The translations under genes were made by a program, and so were the position numbers. Positions 33,608-43,800 of a stretch of 64,000 nucleotides of DNA are shown piece by piece. The stretch is from Streptomyces roseicoloratus (lineage in GTDB: Bacteria; Actinomycetota; Actinomycetes; Streptomycetales; Streptomycetaceae): contig NZ_SDOY01000101.1 of the NCBI RefSeq assembly GCF_004117935.1, positions 1 through 64,000 on the forward strand, read 5' to 3'. The notes under the pieces are model-generated. The model was given only the letters and a program-made list of their open reading frames with translations. It was not told the origin of the DNA and did no database searches. The stretch's first letter is position 1. The number at the start of each line of letters is the position of its first letter.

Positions 33608-36019
33608 TCAGGCCGCCGCGGTCACCGGGATCTCCGCCGGGGTGAGGGCGAGCTCCAGGACCTGGCGGACGTCCGTGACCGGGTGGACGTCCAGCTTCTC
33701 CAGGATCTCGGCCGGCACGTCGTCCAGGTCCGCCTCGTTCCGCTTGGGGATCACGACCGTCGTGATGCCCGCGCGGTGCGCCGCCAGGAGCTTCTGCTTC
33801 ACGCCGCCGATCGGCAGGACCCGCCCGGTCAGGGAGACCTCGCCGGTCATCGCGACGTCCGTGCGGACCAGCCGGCCGGACAGCAGCGAGGCCAGGGCCG
33901 TGGTCATCGTGATGCCCGCGCTCGGACCGTCCTTCGGGACCGCGCCCGCCGGGAAGTGGATGTGCACGCCGCGGTCCTTGAGACCGGTGACGGGCAGCTC
34001 CAGTTCCGCGCCGTGCGAGCGGAGGAAGGACAGCGCGATCTGCGCGGACTCCTTCATCACGTCGCCCAGCTGACCGGTCAGGGTCAGCCCCGCCGCGCCC
34101 GTCTCCGGGTCGGCCAGGGACGCCTCGACGAAGAGGACGTCACCACCCGCTCCGGTCACCGCGAGTCCGGTGGCGACACCGGGCACGGACGTGCGGCGCT
34201 CGGCCGGGTCCTGGGCGGACTCGGGCACATGGTGCGGACGGCCGATCAGGGCGCGCAGGTCGTCCGGGCCGATGGTGAACGGCAGTTCCCGCTCGCCCAG
34301 TTCGTGCTGGGCCGCCACCTTCCGCAGCAGCCGGGCGATGGAGCGCTCCAGGGTGCGGACGCCCGCCTCCCGGGTGTACTCGCCGGCCAGCCTGCGCAGC
34401 GCCGCCTCCTCCAGGACGACCTCGTCCTTCTCCAGGCCGGCCCGCTCCAGCTGCCGGGGCAGCAGGTGGTCACGGGCGATGACGACCTTCTCGTCCTCGG
34501 TGTAGCCGTCGAGGCGGACCAGCTCCATGCGGTCGAGCAGGGCCTTGGGGATGGCTTCCAGGACGTTCGCCGTGGCGAGGAACACCACGTCGCTCAGGTC
34601 GAGTTCGACCTCCAGGTAGTGGTCACGGAAGGTGTGGTTCTGCGCCGGGTCGAGGACCTCCAGGAGCGCCGCCGCCGGGTCGCCGCGGAAGTCGGAGCCG
34701 ACCTTGTCGATCTCGTCGAGCAGGACGACCGGGTTCATCGACCCGGCCTCCTTGATCGCGCGCACGATCCGGCCGGGCAGCGCGCCCACGTACGTGCGCC
34801 GGTGACCGCGGATCTCCGCCTCGTCGCGGACGCCGCCGAGGGCGACCCGGACGAACTTCCGCCCCATGGCGTGCGCGACGGACTCGCCGAGCGAGGTCTT
34901 GCCGACGCCGGGCGGGCCGACCAGGGCGAGCACGGCGCCGCCGCGCCGGCCGCCCACGACGCCGAGCCCGCGCTCGGCGCGCCGCTTGCGCACCGCCAGG
35001 TACTCGGTGATGCGCTCCTTCACGTCCTCGAGGCCCGCGTGCTCGGCGTCCAGGACGGCCTTCGCGCCCTGGATGTCGTACGCGTCCTCGGTCCGCTCGT
35101 TCCAGGGGAGTTCGAGGACGGTGTCCAGCCAGGTGCGGATCCAGGAGCCCTCGGGCGACTGGTCGCTGGAGCGCTCCAGCTTCCCGACCTCCTTGAGGGC
35201 CGCCTCGCGGACCTTCTCGGGCAGGTCGGCGGCGTCGACGCGGGCGCGGTAGTCGTCGGACTCGTCGCCCTCGCCCTCGCCGTTGAGCTCGCGCAGCTCC
35301 TTGCGGACGGCCTCCAGCTGGCGGCGCAGCAGGAACTCGCGCTGCTGCTTGTCGACGCCCTCCTGGACGTCCTTCGCGATGGTCTCGGCGACGTCCTGCT
35401 CGGCCAGGTGCTCGCGCAGCTGCGCGGTGGCGAGCCGGAGGCGGGCGACCGGGTCGGCGGTCTCCAGGAGCTCGACCTTCTGGTCCAGGGTCAGGAAGGG
35501 CGAGTAGCCGGAGTTGTCGGCGAGGGCGCCGACGCCCTCGATCTGCTGGACGCGGTCGACGACCTGCCAGGCCCCGCGCTTCTTCAGCCAGCTGGTGGCC
35601 AGCGCCTTGTACTCCTTGACCAGTTCGGTCACGGCGCCGGGCAGCGGGTCGGGCACGGTCTCCTCGACGGCGGTGCCCTCGACCCACAGGGCCGCGCCGG
35701 GCCCGGTCGTGCCCGCGCCGATGCGGACGCGGCCGCGGCCGCGGATGAGCGCGCCGGGGTCGCCGTCGGACAGCCGTCCGACCTGCTCGACGGTGCCGAG
35801 GACACCGGTCCCGGCGTAGGTGCCGTCCACCCGCGGCACGAGCAGCACGCGCGGCTTGCCCGCGGCGCCGCGCGCGGCGGCCTGCGCGGCCTCGACCGCG
35901 GCCCGCACGTCCGCGTCGGACAGGTCGAGCGGCACGACCATGCCGGGCAGCACCACCTCGTCGTCGAGCGGCAGCACAGGCAGAGTGAGCGGCGCGGACG
36001 CCATGGACTCAGAAGCCAT
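33608..36019 (-). CDS. lon: ATP-dependent protease Lon
   Basis: An 803-residue LonA protease. ATG 36019 is preceded by GGGGAG. The N-terminal substrate domain begins LPVLPLDDEVVLPGM; the AAA+ module has Walker A GPPGVGKTS (about residue 365) and Walker B VVLLDEIDKVG; the peptidase domain has the catalytic Ser in KDGPSAGITMT (about residue 698) and Lys in GGVKQKLLAA. It degrades misfolded and regulatory proteins in the cytoplasm. A HAIR-type box 22 nt upstream indicates control by the heat-shock repressor HspR, as known for lon of S. lividans. Confidence 0.97.
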   Translation of the reverse strand: MASESMASAPLTLPVLPLDDEVVLPGMVVPLDLSDADVRAAVEAAQAAARGAAGKPRVLLVPRVDGTYAGTGVLGTVEQVGRLSDGDPGALIRGRGRVRIGAGTTGPGAALWVEGTAVEETVPDPLPGAVTELVKEYKALATSWLKKRGAWQVVDRVQQIEGVGALADNSGYSPFLTLDQKVELLETADPVARLRLATAQLREHLAEQDVAETIAKDVQEGVDKQQREFLLRRQLEAVRKELRELNGEGEGDESDDYRARVDAADLPEKVREAALKEVGKLERSSDQSPEGSWIRTWLDTVLELPWNERTEDAYDIQGAKAVLDAEHAGLEDVKERITEYLAVRKRRAERGLGVVGGRRGGAVLALVGPPGVGKTSLGESVAHAMGRKFVRVALGGVRDEAEIRGHRRTYVGALPGRIVRAIKEAGSMNPVVLLDEIDKVGSDFRGDPAAALLEVLDPAQNHTFRDHYLEVELDLSDVVFLATANVLEAIPKALLDRMELVRLDGYTEDEKVVIARDHLLPRQLERAGLEKDEVVLEEAALRRLAGEYTREAGVRTLERSIARLLRKVAAQHELGERELPFTIGPDDLRALIGRPHHVPESAQDPAERRTSVPGVATGLAVTGAGGDVLFVEASLADPETGAAGLTLTGQLGDVMKESAQIALSFLRSHGAELELPVTGLKDRGVHIHFPAGAVPKDGPSAGITMTTALASLLSGRLVRTDVAMTGEVSLTGRVLPIGGVKQKLLAAHRAGITTVVIPKRNEADLDDVPAEILEKLDVHPVTDVRQVLELALTPAEIPVTAAA

Positions 36020-36040
36020 GATCTCCCCTTCGGCAGTCAA

Positions 36041-36061
36041 GTTGAGCTGTACCGACTCAAT
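36041..36061 (-). promoter_or_regulatory. HAIR-type box (HspR operator) upstream of lon
   Basis: GTTGAGC-N7-ACTCAAT closely matches the HAIR consensus CTTGAGT-N7-ACTCAAG. It lies 22-42 nt before the lon start, where HspR would block transcription until heat shock. Confidence 0.8.
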
Positions 36062-36218
36062 GCAGGTGAGCCGCCGAATGTTCCCCACCCCATGTTCGCT
36101 CTGAGCGATCAGCCACCCACTGTCCCGTACAGGTGAACCCCGTGAGTTCCGAGTCAAGGTTGCGAGGGATGTCGCGCAGTCCACCCGGAAGTTGCGAAAC
36201 GTCTGATCCGAAACGCCT

Positions 36219-36503
36219 TCAGCCGAAGGCGCCGTCGGCTCGGGCGACGAAGCGTTCGCAGCCGTCGTGCTCGAAGCGCACCCGTCCGTCGAACGGCGAG
36301 CCGGCGCGGGCGCACGCTCCCCAGTCCAGGCCCAGCTCGCCGCTCAGCGCGATCCAGAAGCGGCATCCGCCGCACTGCTCGTCGAACCACTCATCCCGGT
36401 ATCCAGGGTCCCCGGTAGAGCGGTTGAGCAGCTGCAACCAGCGCTCGTGAACATCGCCCTCGCCTTCACCCTTGCCGTCCGCCCACAGCCCGCCCGGTTC
36501 CAT
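36219..36503 (-). CDS. Small Cys-containing protein, DUF3027-like
   Basis: A 94-residue protein with WFDEQCGGCRFWIALSG, DWGACARAGSPFDGRV and FEHDGCERF: four spaced cysteines that could bind a metal. This resembles the C-terminal part of actinobacterial DUF3027 proteins. GGGGAG is only 3 nt before the ATG, with a further GGAG 13 nt away. It lies 200 bp upstream of lon on the same strand but is separated from it by the HAIR promoter region. Function unknown. Confidence 0.72.
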   Translation of the reverse strand: MEPGGLWADGKGEGEGDVHERWLQLLNRSTGDPGYRDEWFDEQCGGCRFWIALSGELGLDWGACARAGSPFDGRVRFEHDGCERFVARADGAFG

Positions 36504-36663
36504 CCGCTCCCCGTCTCCATCGAATTCGCAAGGCCAATCTGCACGGAGTCGGCGCCGAGTCGCCAGCCGATTCCCGCGAGCCGCAGAGCACCTGGCTCAG
36601 CGTGTCGCAGACATCACACGCAAAGGACACCCACAGCCCGCGAACAGGGTCTGTAATACCTCC

Positions 36664-37299
36664 ATGGATATCTCAGCCATTACATCAGCCTGGGTGGCCG
36701 GCTGGACCGTCTCCCGCGGCACACCGCCCGCCGTCGTCGAGCCCTGGGGCTACCGCATCGACGTGGGGCTGCCCGGCCACGTCTTCCGCCACGTGCTGCC
36801 GCACCCGGACGAGGTGTCCGTGGGCAAGCTGTGCGCCGGCATCACCGAACCCGGCGCCTGGCTGAAGGTGATGGCGGCGCCCGAGGACGTGGCGCCCTGG
36901 ATCACCGAGGGCTGGACGATCCCCGACGACCCCGGCTTCATGATGACCAAGCGGCTCGACCCCTCGGTCCGGCCCGCGCCGCCCGAGGGCTACGCGCGCA
37001 CCACCGAGACCAGGGACGGCGTGATCCAGGTCCGGATCCTCGCGCCCGACGGGACCCTGGCCGCCGGCGGCCGGATCGCGCCGACCGGGCCGACCGCCGT
37101 CGCCGACCGGATCGAGACCGACCCGGCCCACCGCCGCCGCGGCCTCGGCGCGAACGTGATGCGCACCCTGGAGGCGGCAGCCGCGCAGGCGGGCGCGGAG
37201 ACCGGGGTCCTCTCGGCCACCACCGACGGCATGGCCCTCTACGACGCGCTCGACTGGAGGTACCGGGGCCCGCTGACGGGGGTCGTCCGCACCGGTTGA
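36664..37299 (+). CDS. GNAT-family N-acetyltransferase
   Basis: A 211-residue protein whose C-terminal half is a GNAT fold: the acetyl-CoA loop is IETDPAHRRRGLGANVM and the final strand is ALYDALDWRYRGPLTGVV. The N-terminal half (about 95 residues) lacks clear motifs. TAATAC, a good -10, ends 5 nt before the ATG, so the transcript is probably leaderless. Substrate unknown. Confidence 0.85.
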   Translation: MDISAITSAWVAGWTVSRGTPPAVVEPWGYRIDVGLPGHVFRHVLPHPDEVSVGKLCAGITEPGAWLKVMAAPEDVAPWITEGWTIPDDPGFMMTKRLDPSVRPAPPEGYARTTETRDGVIQVRILAPDGTLAAGGRIAPTGPTAVADRIETDPAHRRRGLGANVMRTLEAAAAQAGAETGVLSATTDGMALYDALDWRYRGPLTGVVRTG

Positions 37300-37346
37300 G
37301 CCGTTCCGGCTGCGCGGACACCGGGTGAGCGGGCATGCTCGGGACC

Positions 37347-37865
37347 ATGGAGTACGTGAAGCGGTACGGGACGGCGGCGGTGCTGGCCGCGGTCGTCGCC
37401 GTGACGGGCTGCGGCACGTCCCCGGCGGCCCCTCCCGACGACTCGGGCCTGAGCGTCCCCCCGACCCCCGGCACCCCGACCCCCGGCACGCCGACGCCCG
37501 GGACGGACCGGCCGGCGCCCCAGGAGGTGCTGGTCGAAGTCGTCGTCAACGGCGGCTTCGCCGGCGTCCGCAACAAGCTGGTCGTCCACTACGACGGCTC
37601 GTACGAGCTCCGCAAGGGCACCGGGAAGCCCACCTCGGGCCGGATGACCGAGGCCCAGGCCGCCGAGCTGCGCGCGGCCCTGGAGGACCCGGCGTACGCG
37701 AAGGTCCCGGACCGGCCCACCGGCTCGCCCGCGCCGGACGGCTTCGAGTACTCCGTCACCCACGCCCACCGGGTCGTCGTCACCCGCGACGGCGAGGACC
37801 GGCCGCCCGCGCTCGACCGGGTCTTCAGGGCGCTCCCGGGCGGCCACCCGCCGACCGCGCCCTGA
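37347..37865 (+). CDS. Lipoprotein with emfourin-like (metalloprotease inhibitor) domain
   Basis: A 172-residue lipoprotein: a short basic N-terminus, hydrophobic run and lipobox VTGC. A Pro/Thr-rich linker (repeated PGTPTPGT) leads to a domain starting LVEVVVNGGFAGVRNKL and containing RMTEAQAAELRAALEDP. The GGFAGVR signature is that of emfourin, a proteinaceous inhibitor of M4 metalloproteases (protealysin). No M4 protease gene is in the window. An ATG 12 nt upstream (37335) is an alternative start. Confidence 0.75.
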   Translation: MEYVKRYGTAAVLAAVVAVTGCGTSPAAPPDDSGLSVPPTPGTPTPGTPTPGTDRPAPQEVLVEVVVNGGFAGVRNKLVVHYDGSYELRKGTGKPTSGRMTEAQAAELRAALEDPAYAKVPDRPTGSPAPDGFEYSVTHAHRVVVTRDGEDRPPALDRVFRALPGGHPPTAP

Positions 37866-37969
37866 ACCCGCCCCGCCCCGCGATCCGGCTCGTCGACGGC
37901 TTGTCCCGCCGCCCGGGCGTGCTCAGGATGGCCGGGACGAACACGTACACATCGAGCCACGGAGTGAGC

Positions 37970-38653
37970 ATGACCAGCCCCGTCACCCTCGACCGCCGCG
38001 AGGGCCCGTACGGAGAAGTCGTCCTGCGCCGACGGGACGCGCAGGACCGGACCCACTACGAGATCATCGCCAACGGCACCTTCCTCATGGACACCTCCGA
38101 CGGGCGCTCGGAGCGGCTGCTCGTCGACGCCGCGATGGACGCGCTGCCCGAGCACCGGCGGCCCGGCGCCGCCGTCCTCGTCGGCGGACTCGGCGTCGGC
38201 TTCTCTCTCGCGCACGCCGCCGCCGACCCGCGCTGGGGACGGATCGCCGTCGCCGAGCGTGAGGAGGCGATCATCGACTGGCACCGGCAGGGTCCGCTCG
38301 CGGCCCTCTCGGGGCGCGCGCTCGCCGATCCGCGCACCGTGATCCTGCACACGGACCTGATGGACTACCTCCGCACCACCTCCGACCACTACGACGCGCT
38401 CTGCCTGGACATCGACAACGGGCCCGACTGGACGGTCACCGAGGACAACGAATCCCTGTACTCCGCCGAGGGTTTGGCCGCCTGCCGGGAGCGGCTGACC
38501 CCGGGCGGGATCCTCGCCGTGTGGTCCGCCCGGCCGTCCGCCGATTTCGAAGACTCGTTGCGGAATGCCGGATTCAGCGGGGTACGGACCGAAGAGGTGC
38601 CCGTTGCCCGGGGCGTACCGGACGCGGTCCACCTCGCCGTCCGTCCCGCCTGA
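37970..38653 (+). CDS. Spermidine synthase-like class I methyltransferase-fold protein
   Basis: A 227-residue Rossmann-fold protein: AVLVGGLGVGFSLAHAA is the nucleotide-binding loop, IAVAEREEAIIDW the acidic strand and YDALCLDIDNGPDW the active-site-like region. This is the SpeE architecture, but no AdoMetDC gene is nearby and the N-terminal beta domain is short, so it may act on another substrate. ATG with GGAG 5 nt upstream. Confidence 0.8.
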   Translation: MTSPVTLDRREGPYGEVVLRRRDAQDRTHYEIIANGTFLMDTSDGRSERLLVDAAMDALPEHRRPGAAVLVGGLGVGFSLAHAAADPRWGRIAVAEREEAIIDWHRQGPLAALSGRALADPRTVILHTDLMDYLRTTSDHYDALCLDIDNGPDWTVTEDNESLYSAEGLAACRERLTPGGILAVWSARPSADFEDSLRNAGFSGVRTEEVPVARGVPDAVHLAVRPA

Positions 38654-38725
38654 TCACCTGCGTAGCCTTGACGCCGCCGGTGCCTCTAGGCTGCTGCACC
38701 GACATCGGCGACGCGAGGCGGGGCA

Positions 38726-39463
38726 ATGGAGCAGACACACACCACGAACCAGGGTGCGGCGACGACTCCGGGAGCCCAACGCCGTGTCCTGGTCGTCGAG
38801 GACGACGCCACCATCGTGGAGGCGATCTCCGCGCGACTGCGGGCGGAGGGCTTCCTCGTCCAGACCGCGACCGACGGCCCGGCGGCCGTGGACGCCGCCG
38901 AGGCGTGGCAGCCGGACCTGATGGTGCTCGACGTGATGCTGCCGGGCTTCGACGGTCTGGAGGTGTGCCGCCGGGTGCAGGCCCAGCGCCCCGTCCCGGT
39001 CCTGATGCTCACCGCCCGGGACGACGAGACGGACATGCTGGTCGGCCTCGGCGTCGGCGCCGACGACTACATGACGAAGCCGTTCTCGATGCGCGAGCTG
39101 GCCGCCCGGGTGCACGTGCTGCTGCGCCGGGTCGAGCGGGCCGCCCTCGCGGCGGTCACCCCGCGCAGCGGGATCCTGCGGCTCGGCGAGCTGGAGATCG
39201 ACCACGCGCAGCGCCGGGTCCGGGTCAGGGCCGAGGACGTGCACCTGACGCCCACCGAGTTCGACCTGCTGGTCTGCCTGGCGAATACCCCGCGCGCGGT
39301 GCTCTCGCGCGAGCAGCTGCTGGCCGAGGTGTGGGACTGGGCGGACGCCTCCGGCACCCGGACCGTGGACAGCCACATCAAGGCCCTGCGCCGGAAGATC
39401 GGCGCGGAGCGGATCCGTACGGTCCACGGGGTCGGGTACGCGCTGGAGACCCCGGCGCCGTGA
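38726..39463 (+). CDS. OmpR/PhoB-family response regulator
   Basis: A 245-residue regulator: a receiver domain (VLVVEDDATIVEA; phosphoacceptor Asp69 in LMVLDVMLPGFDG; MLTARDD; MTKPFSMREL) followed by a winged-helix DNA-binding domain (LTPTEFDLLVCLA, TVDSHIKALRRKIG, HGVGYALE). The stop overlaps the kinase start (GTGA), so the two are co-translated partners. Confidence 0.95.
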   Translation: MEQTHTTNQGAATTPGAQRRVLVVEDDATIVEAISARLRAEGFLVQTATDGPAAVDAAEAWQPDLMVLDVMLPGFDGLEVCRRVQAQRPVPVLMLTARDDETDMLVGLGVGADDYMTKPFSMRELAARVHVLLRRVERAALAAVTPRSGILRLGELEIDHAQRRVRVRAEDVHLTPTEFDLLVCLANTPRAVLSREQLLAEVWDWADASGTRTVDSHIKALRRKIGAERIRTVHGVGYALETPAP

Positions 39464-40557
39464 GCCGCCGGGGGCCGGACCCCGAGCGCCGCGGCAGGCG
39501 CCGGATCGTCATCTCGATCAAGACCAAGCTGGGCGCGCTGGTGGTCGGGGCGGTCCTGCTCACCTCGGGACTGGCGCTGGTGGCGATCCGGACCTCCACG
39601 GAGTTCCGCTACATCACGATCTTCGCGATGATCGCGACCCTGCTGATCACCCAGTTCGTGGCGCAGTCGCTGACGGCGCCGCTGGACGAGATGAACCACG
39701 TCGCCGGGTCGATCTCGCGCGGCGACTTCAGCCGGCGGGTGCGCGGCGCGGACCGCCGCGACGAGCTGGGCGACCTCGCCTCGACGATCAACCGCATGGC
39801 GGACGACCTGGAGGCGGTCGACCGGCACCGCAAGGAGCTGGTCGCCAACGTCTCGCACGAGCTGCGCACGCCCATCGCCGCGCTCCGCGCCGTTCTGGAG
39901 AACGTGGTGGACGGGGTCTCCGAGGCCGATCCGGAGACGATGCGGACGGCCCTGAAGCAGACCGAGCGGCTGGGCCGGCTCGTGGAGACCCTGCTCGACC
40001 TGTCACGGCTCGACAACGGTGTCGTCACGCTCAGGAAGCGCCGCTTCGAGGTCTGGCCGTACCTGTCCGGAGTGCTGCGCGAGGCCAATCTGGCCGCCAC
40101 CCAGCGCGGCCTGCCCTCCACCTCGGGCCTGCACAACCGCACCGACGTCCATCTGCACCTGGACGTGTCGCCGCCGGAGCTGGTCGCGCACGCGGACGCG
40201 GAGCGGCTGCACCAGGTGATGGCCAACCTCATCGACAACGCCGTGAAGCACTCGCCGCCGCACGGGCGCGTGACGGTGCGGGCGCGGCGCGGGCTGTGCC
40301 CCGAGTCGCTGGTGATCGAGGTCGAGGACGAGGGCCCGGGCATCCCGGAGTCGGAACGGCACAAGGTCTTCGAGCGTTTCAACCGCGGCGCGGTCCCGGC
40401 CCAGCACGGCCCGGGCAGCGACGGGGGCACCGGTCTCGGCCTGGCCATCGCCCGCTGGGCGGTGGACCTCCACGGCGGCCACATCGGAGTGGCCGAATCC
40501 TCACGCGGCTGCCGGATCCAGCTCACCCTTCCGGGGAGCCTTCCGCCCCGACATTGA
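39460..40557 (+). CDS. Sensor histidine kinase partner
   Basis: A 365-residue kinase started by the GTG that overlaps the regulator stop. Two hydrophobic segments (about 25-45 and 50-70) are so close together that almost no outer loop exists, so it probably senses a signal in or near the membrane. A HAMP linker, H box VSHELRTPIAA (His133), N box NLIDNAVKHS, G1 DEGPGIP and G2 GGTGLGLAI are intact. Confidence 0.94.
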   Translation: MSRRGPDPERRGRRRIVISIKTKLGALVVGAVLLTSGLALVAIRTSTEFRYITIFAMIATLLITQFVAQSLTAPLDEMNHVAGSISRGDFSRRVRGADRRDELGDLASTINRMADDLEAVDRHRKELVANVSHELRTPIAALRAVLENVVDGVSEADPETMRTALKQTERLGRLVETLLDLSRLDNGVVTLRKRRFEVWPYLSGVLREANLAATQRGLPSTSGLHNRTDVHLHLDVSPPELVAHADAERLHQVMANLIDNAVKHSPPHGRVTVRARRGLCPESLVIEVEDEGPGIPESERHKVFERFNRGAVPAQHGPGSDGGTGLGLAIARWAVDLHGGHIGVAESSRGCRIQLTLPGSLPPRH

Positions 40558-40860
40558 CGTAGGGTTCGAACCGGAAGCTCTCGTTCTGCGTGTACGTGTA
40601 CGACTGCTCGGACGAGCGCTCGTACCGGATACCCGTGGGATCCGGTCAGGGGTGCGGCTCACGGGGCCGCAGCCGCGGTTCCCCGTACCCTCACAGAACC
40701 GGAACCCCGCTTGTTTCCCGCCATTCATGGCACCGAAACACGTCGTCAAGTGTGACTTGCGCGACGTTGGAGCGCCCGGCCTGCACCTCCCGGCCGGGGA
40801 GGCGTAGCCTTTATTTCCGCTGTCCATCACCTTGCGAAGCGGAAGAGGGCGGTTGCCGCC
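40558..40860 (+). promoter_or_regulatory. 303-bp region upstream of the 2-oxoglutarate dehydrogenase gene
   Basis: No gene is supported. TAGCCT near 40806 is a possible -10; CTGCAC 18 nt before it is a weak -35, and the spacer holds a CCTCCC-N5-GGGAGG dyad that could be a repressor site. GGAAGAGGG before the GTG at 40861 is the likely ribosome site. Confidence 0.4.
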
Positions 40861-43800
40861 GTGTCGTCTCAGTCCCCCAGTACCCCGAGCTCCCCGGCCG
40901 ACCAAGACGGGCAGGGCATGAGCCCCGCGACCGCCTTCGGTGCCAATGAGTGGCTCGTCGACGAGATCTACCAGCAGTACCTCCAGGACCCGAATTCGGT
41001 CGATCGTGCCTGGTGGGACTTCTTCGCCGACTACAAGCCCGGCGCCTCCGAGAGCCCCGCGGCCCCGGCCGTCACCACGCCGAGCGCGCCCGCCGCGCCG
41101 CAGGCGGGCCCCGCACAGGCCGCGCCTGCCGCCACCGTGCCCGCCCCGGCCGCCCCGGCGCCCGCCGCCCCGGCTCCGGCTCCCGCCGCCCCGGCGAAGC
41201 CCGCCGCCGCTCCGGCGAAGCCGGCCGCGGCCCCCGCGGCCGAGGCGCCCGCCGGCCCCGAGCTCATCACCCTGCGCGGCCCGGCCGCCGCCGTGGCGAA
41301 GAACATGAACGCCTCGCTGGAGATGCCGACGGCCACGTCCGTCCGCGCCGTCCCGGTGAAGCTGCTCTTCGACAACCGGATCGTCATCAACAACCACCTG
41401 AAGCGCGCCCGGGGCGGGAAGATCTCCTTCACCCACCTCATCGGCTACGCGATGGTGCAGGCGATCAAGGCCATGCCGTCGATGAACTACTCCTTCGCGG
41501 AGAAGGACGGCAAGCCGACCCTGGTCAAGCCGGAGCACGTGAACTTCGGTCTCGCGATCGACCTGGTGAAGCCCAACGGCGACCGCCAGCTCGTCGTCGC
41601 CGGCATCAAGAAGGCCGAGACCCTGAACTTCTTCGAGTTCTGGCAGGCCTACGAGGACATCGTCAAGCGCGCCCGCGTCGGCAAGCTGACGATGGAGGAC
41701 TTCACCGGCGTCACGGTCTCCCTGACCAACCCCGGCGGCCTCGGCACCGTCCACTCCGTGCCGCGTCTGATGCCCGGCCAGTCCGTCATCATGGGCGTCG
41801 GCTCCATGGACTACCCGGCCGAGTTCCAGGGCACCTCCCAGGACACCCTGAACAAGCTGGGCATCTCCAAGGTCATGACCCTGACCTCGACCTACGACCA
41901 CCGGGTCATCCAGGGTGCCGCCTCCGGCGAGTTCCTGCGCATCGTCGCGGGCCTCCTCCTCGGCGATGACGGCTTCTACGACGACGTCTTCAAGTCGCTG
42001 CGCATCCCCTACGAGCCGGTCCGCTGGCTCAAGGACATCGACGCCTCGCACGACGACGACGTCACCAAGGCCGCGCGCGTCTTCGAGCTGATCCACTCCT
42101 ACCGGGTCCGCGGCCACGTCATGGCCGACACCGACCCGCTGGAGTACAAGCAGCGCAAGCACCCCGACCTGGACATCACCGAGCACGGCCTCACCCTGTG
42201 GGACCTGGAGCGCGAGTTCGCGGTCGGCGGCTTCGCCGGCAAGTCGATGATGAAGCTCCGCGACATCCTCGGCGTGCTCCGCGACTCGTACTGCCGCACC
42301 ACCGGCATCGAGTTCATGCACATCCAGGACCCGAAGCAGCGCAAGTGGATCCAGGACCGCGTGGAGCGCCCGCACGCCCGCGTGGAGCGCGAGGAGCAGC
42401 TGCGCATCCTGCGCCGCCTGAACTCCGCCGAGGCCTTCGAGACCTTCCTGCAGACCAAGTACGTCGGCCAGAAGCGCTTCTCGCTCGAGGGCGGCGAGTC
42501 GGTCATCCCGCTGCTCGACGCTGTCATCGACTCCGCCGCGGAGTCCCGCCTCGACGAGGTCGTCATCGGCATGGCCCACCGCGGCCGCCTCAACGTCCTC
42601 GCGAACATCGTCGGCAAGTCGTACGCGCAGATCTTCCGCGAGTTCGAGGGCAACCTCGACCCGAAGTCGATGCACGGCTCCGGCGACGTGAAGTACCACC
42701 TGGGCGCCGAGGGCACCTTCACCGGTCTCGACGGCGAGCAGATCAAGGTCTCCCTGGTCGCCAACCCGTCCCACCTGGAGGCGGTCGACCCGGTCCTCGA
42801 GGGTGTCGTCCGCGCCAAGCAGGACGTCATCAACAAGGGCGGCACGGACTTCACCGTCCTGCCGGTCGCCCTGCACGGTGACGCGGCCTTCGCGGGCCAG
42901 GGCGTCGTGGCCGAGACCCTGAACATGTCGCAGCTGCGCGGCTACCGCACCGGCGGCACGGTCCACATCGTCATCAACAACCAGGTCGGCTTCACCGCGG
43001 CCCCCGAGTCCTCGCGTTCCTCCATGTACGCGACGGACGTGGCCCGCATGATCGAGGCGCCGATCTTCCACGTGAACGGCGACGACCCGGAGGCCTGCGT
43101 CCGGGTGGCGCGGCTCGCCTTCGAGTTCCGCCAGACGTTCAACAAGGACGTCGTGATCGACCTCATCTGCTACCGCCGCCGCGGTCACAACGAGGGCGAC
43201 AACCCGCAGTTCACCAACCCGCAGATGTACAACCTGATCGACAAGAAGCGTTCGGTGCGCAAGCTGTACACCGAGTCGCTCATCGGTCGCGGCGACATCA
43301 CCCTGGAAGAGGCCGAGCAGGCCCTGCAGGACTTCCAGGGCCAGCTGGAGAAGGTCTTCGCGGAGGTCCGCGAGGCCACCTCGGCCCCGGCGCCGACCCA
43401 GGTCCCGGACGCCCGGCCCGAGTTCCCGGTCGCCGTCACCACCGCGGTCTCCCAGGAGGTCGTGAAGCGGATCGCCGAGTCGCAGGTCAACGTCCCCGAC
43501 CGGGTCACGGTCCACCCGCGCCTGCTGCCCCAGCTGCAGCGCCGCGCGGCCTCGATCGACGACGGCACCATCGACTGGGGCTTCGGCGAGACCCTCGCCA
43601 TCGGCTCGCTGCTCATGGAGGGCACCACGGTCCGCCTGTCGGGCCAGGACTCCCGCCGCGGCACCTTCGGCCAGCGTCACGCGGTGCTCGTGGACCAGGA
43701 GACCGGCGAGGACTACACCCCGCTGCTCTACCTGACCGAGGACCAGGCCCACTTCAACGTCTACGACTCGCTGCTCAGCGAGTACGCGGCGATGGGCTTC

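Noticed and set aside
40558..40700. Riboswitch upstream of the 2-oxoglutarate dehydrogenase gene
   Set aside because: There are short GC dyads but no recognisable conserved riboswitch core.
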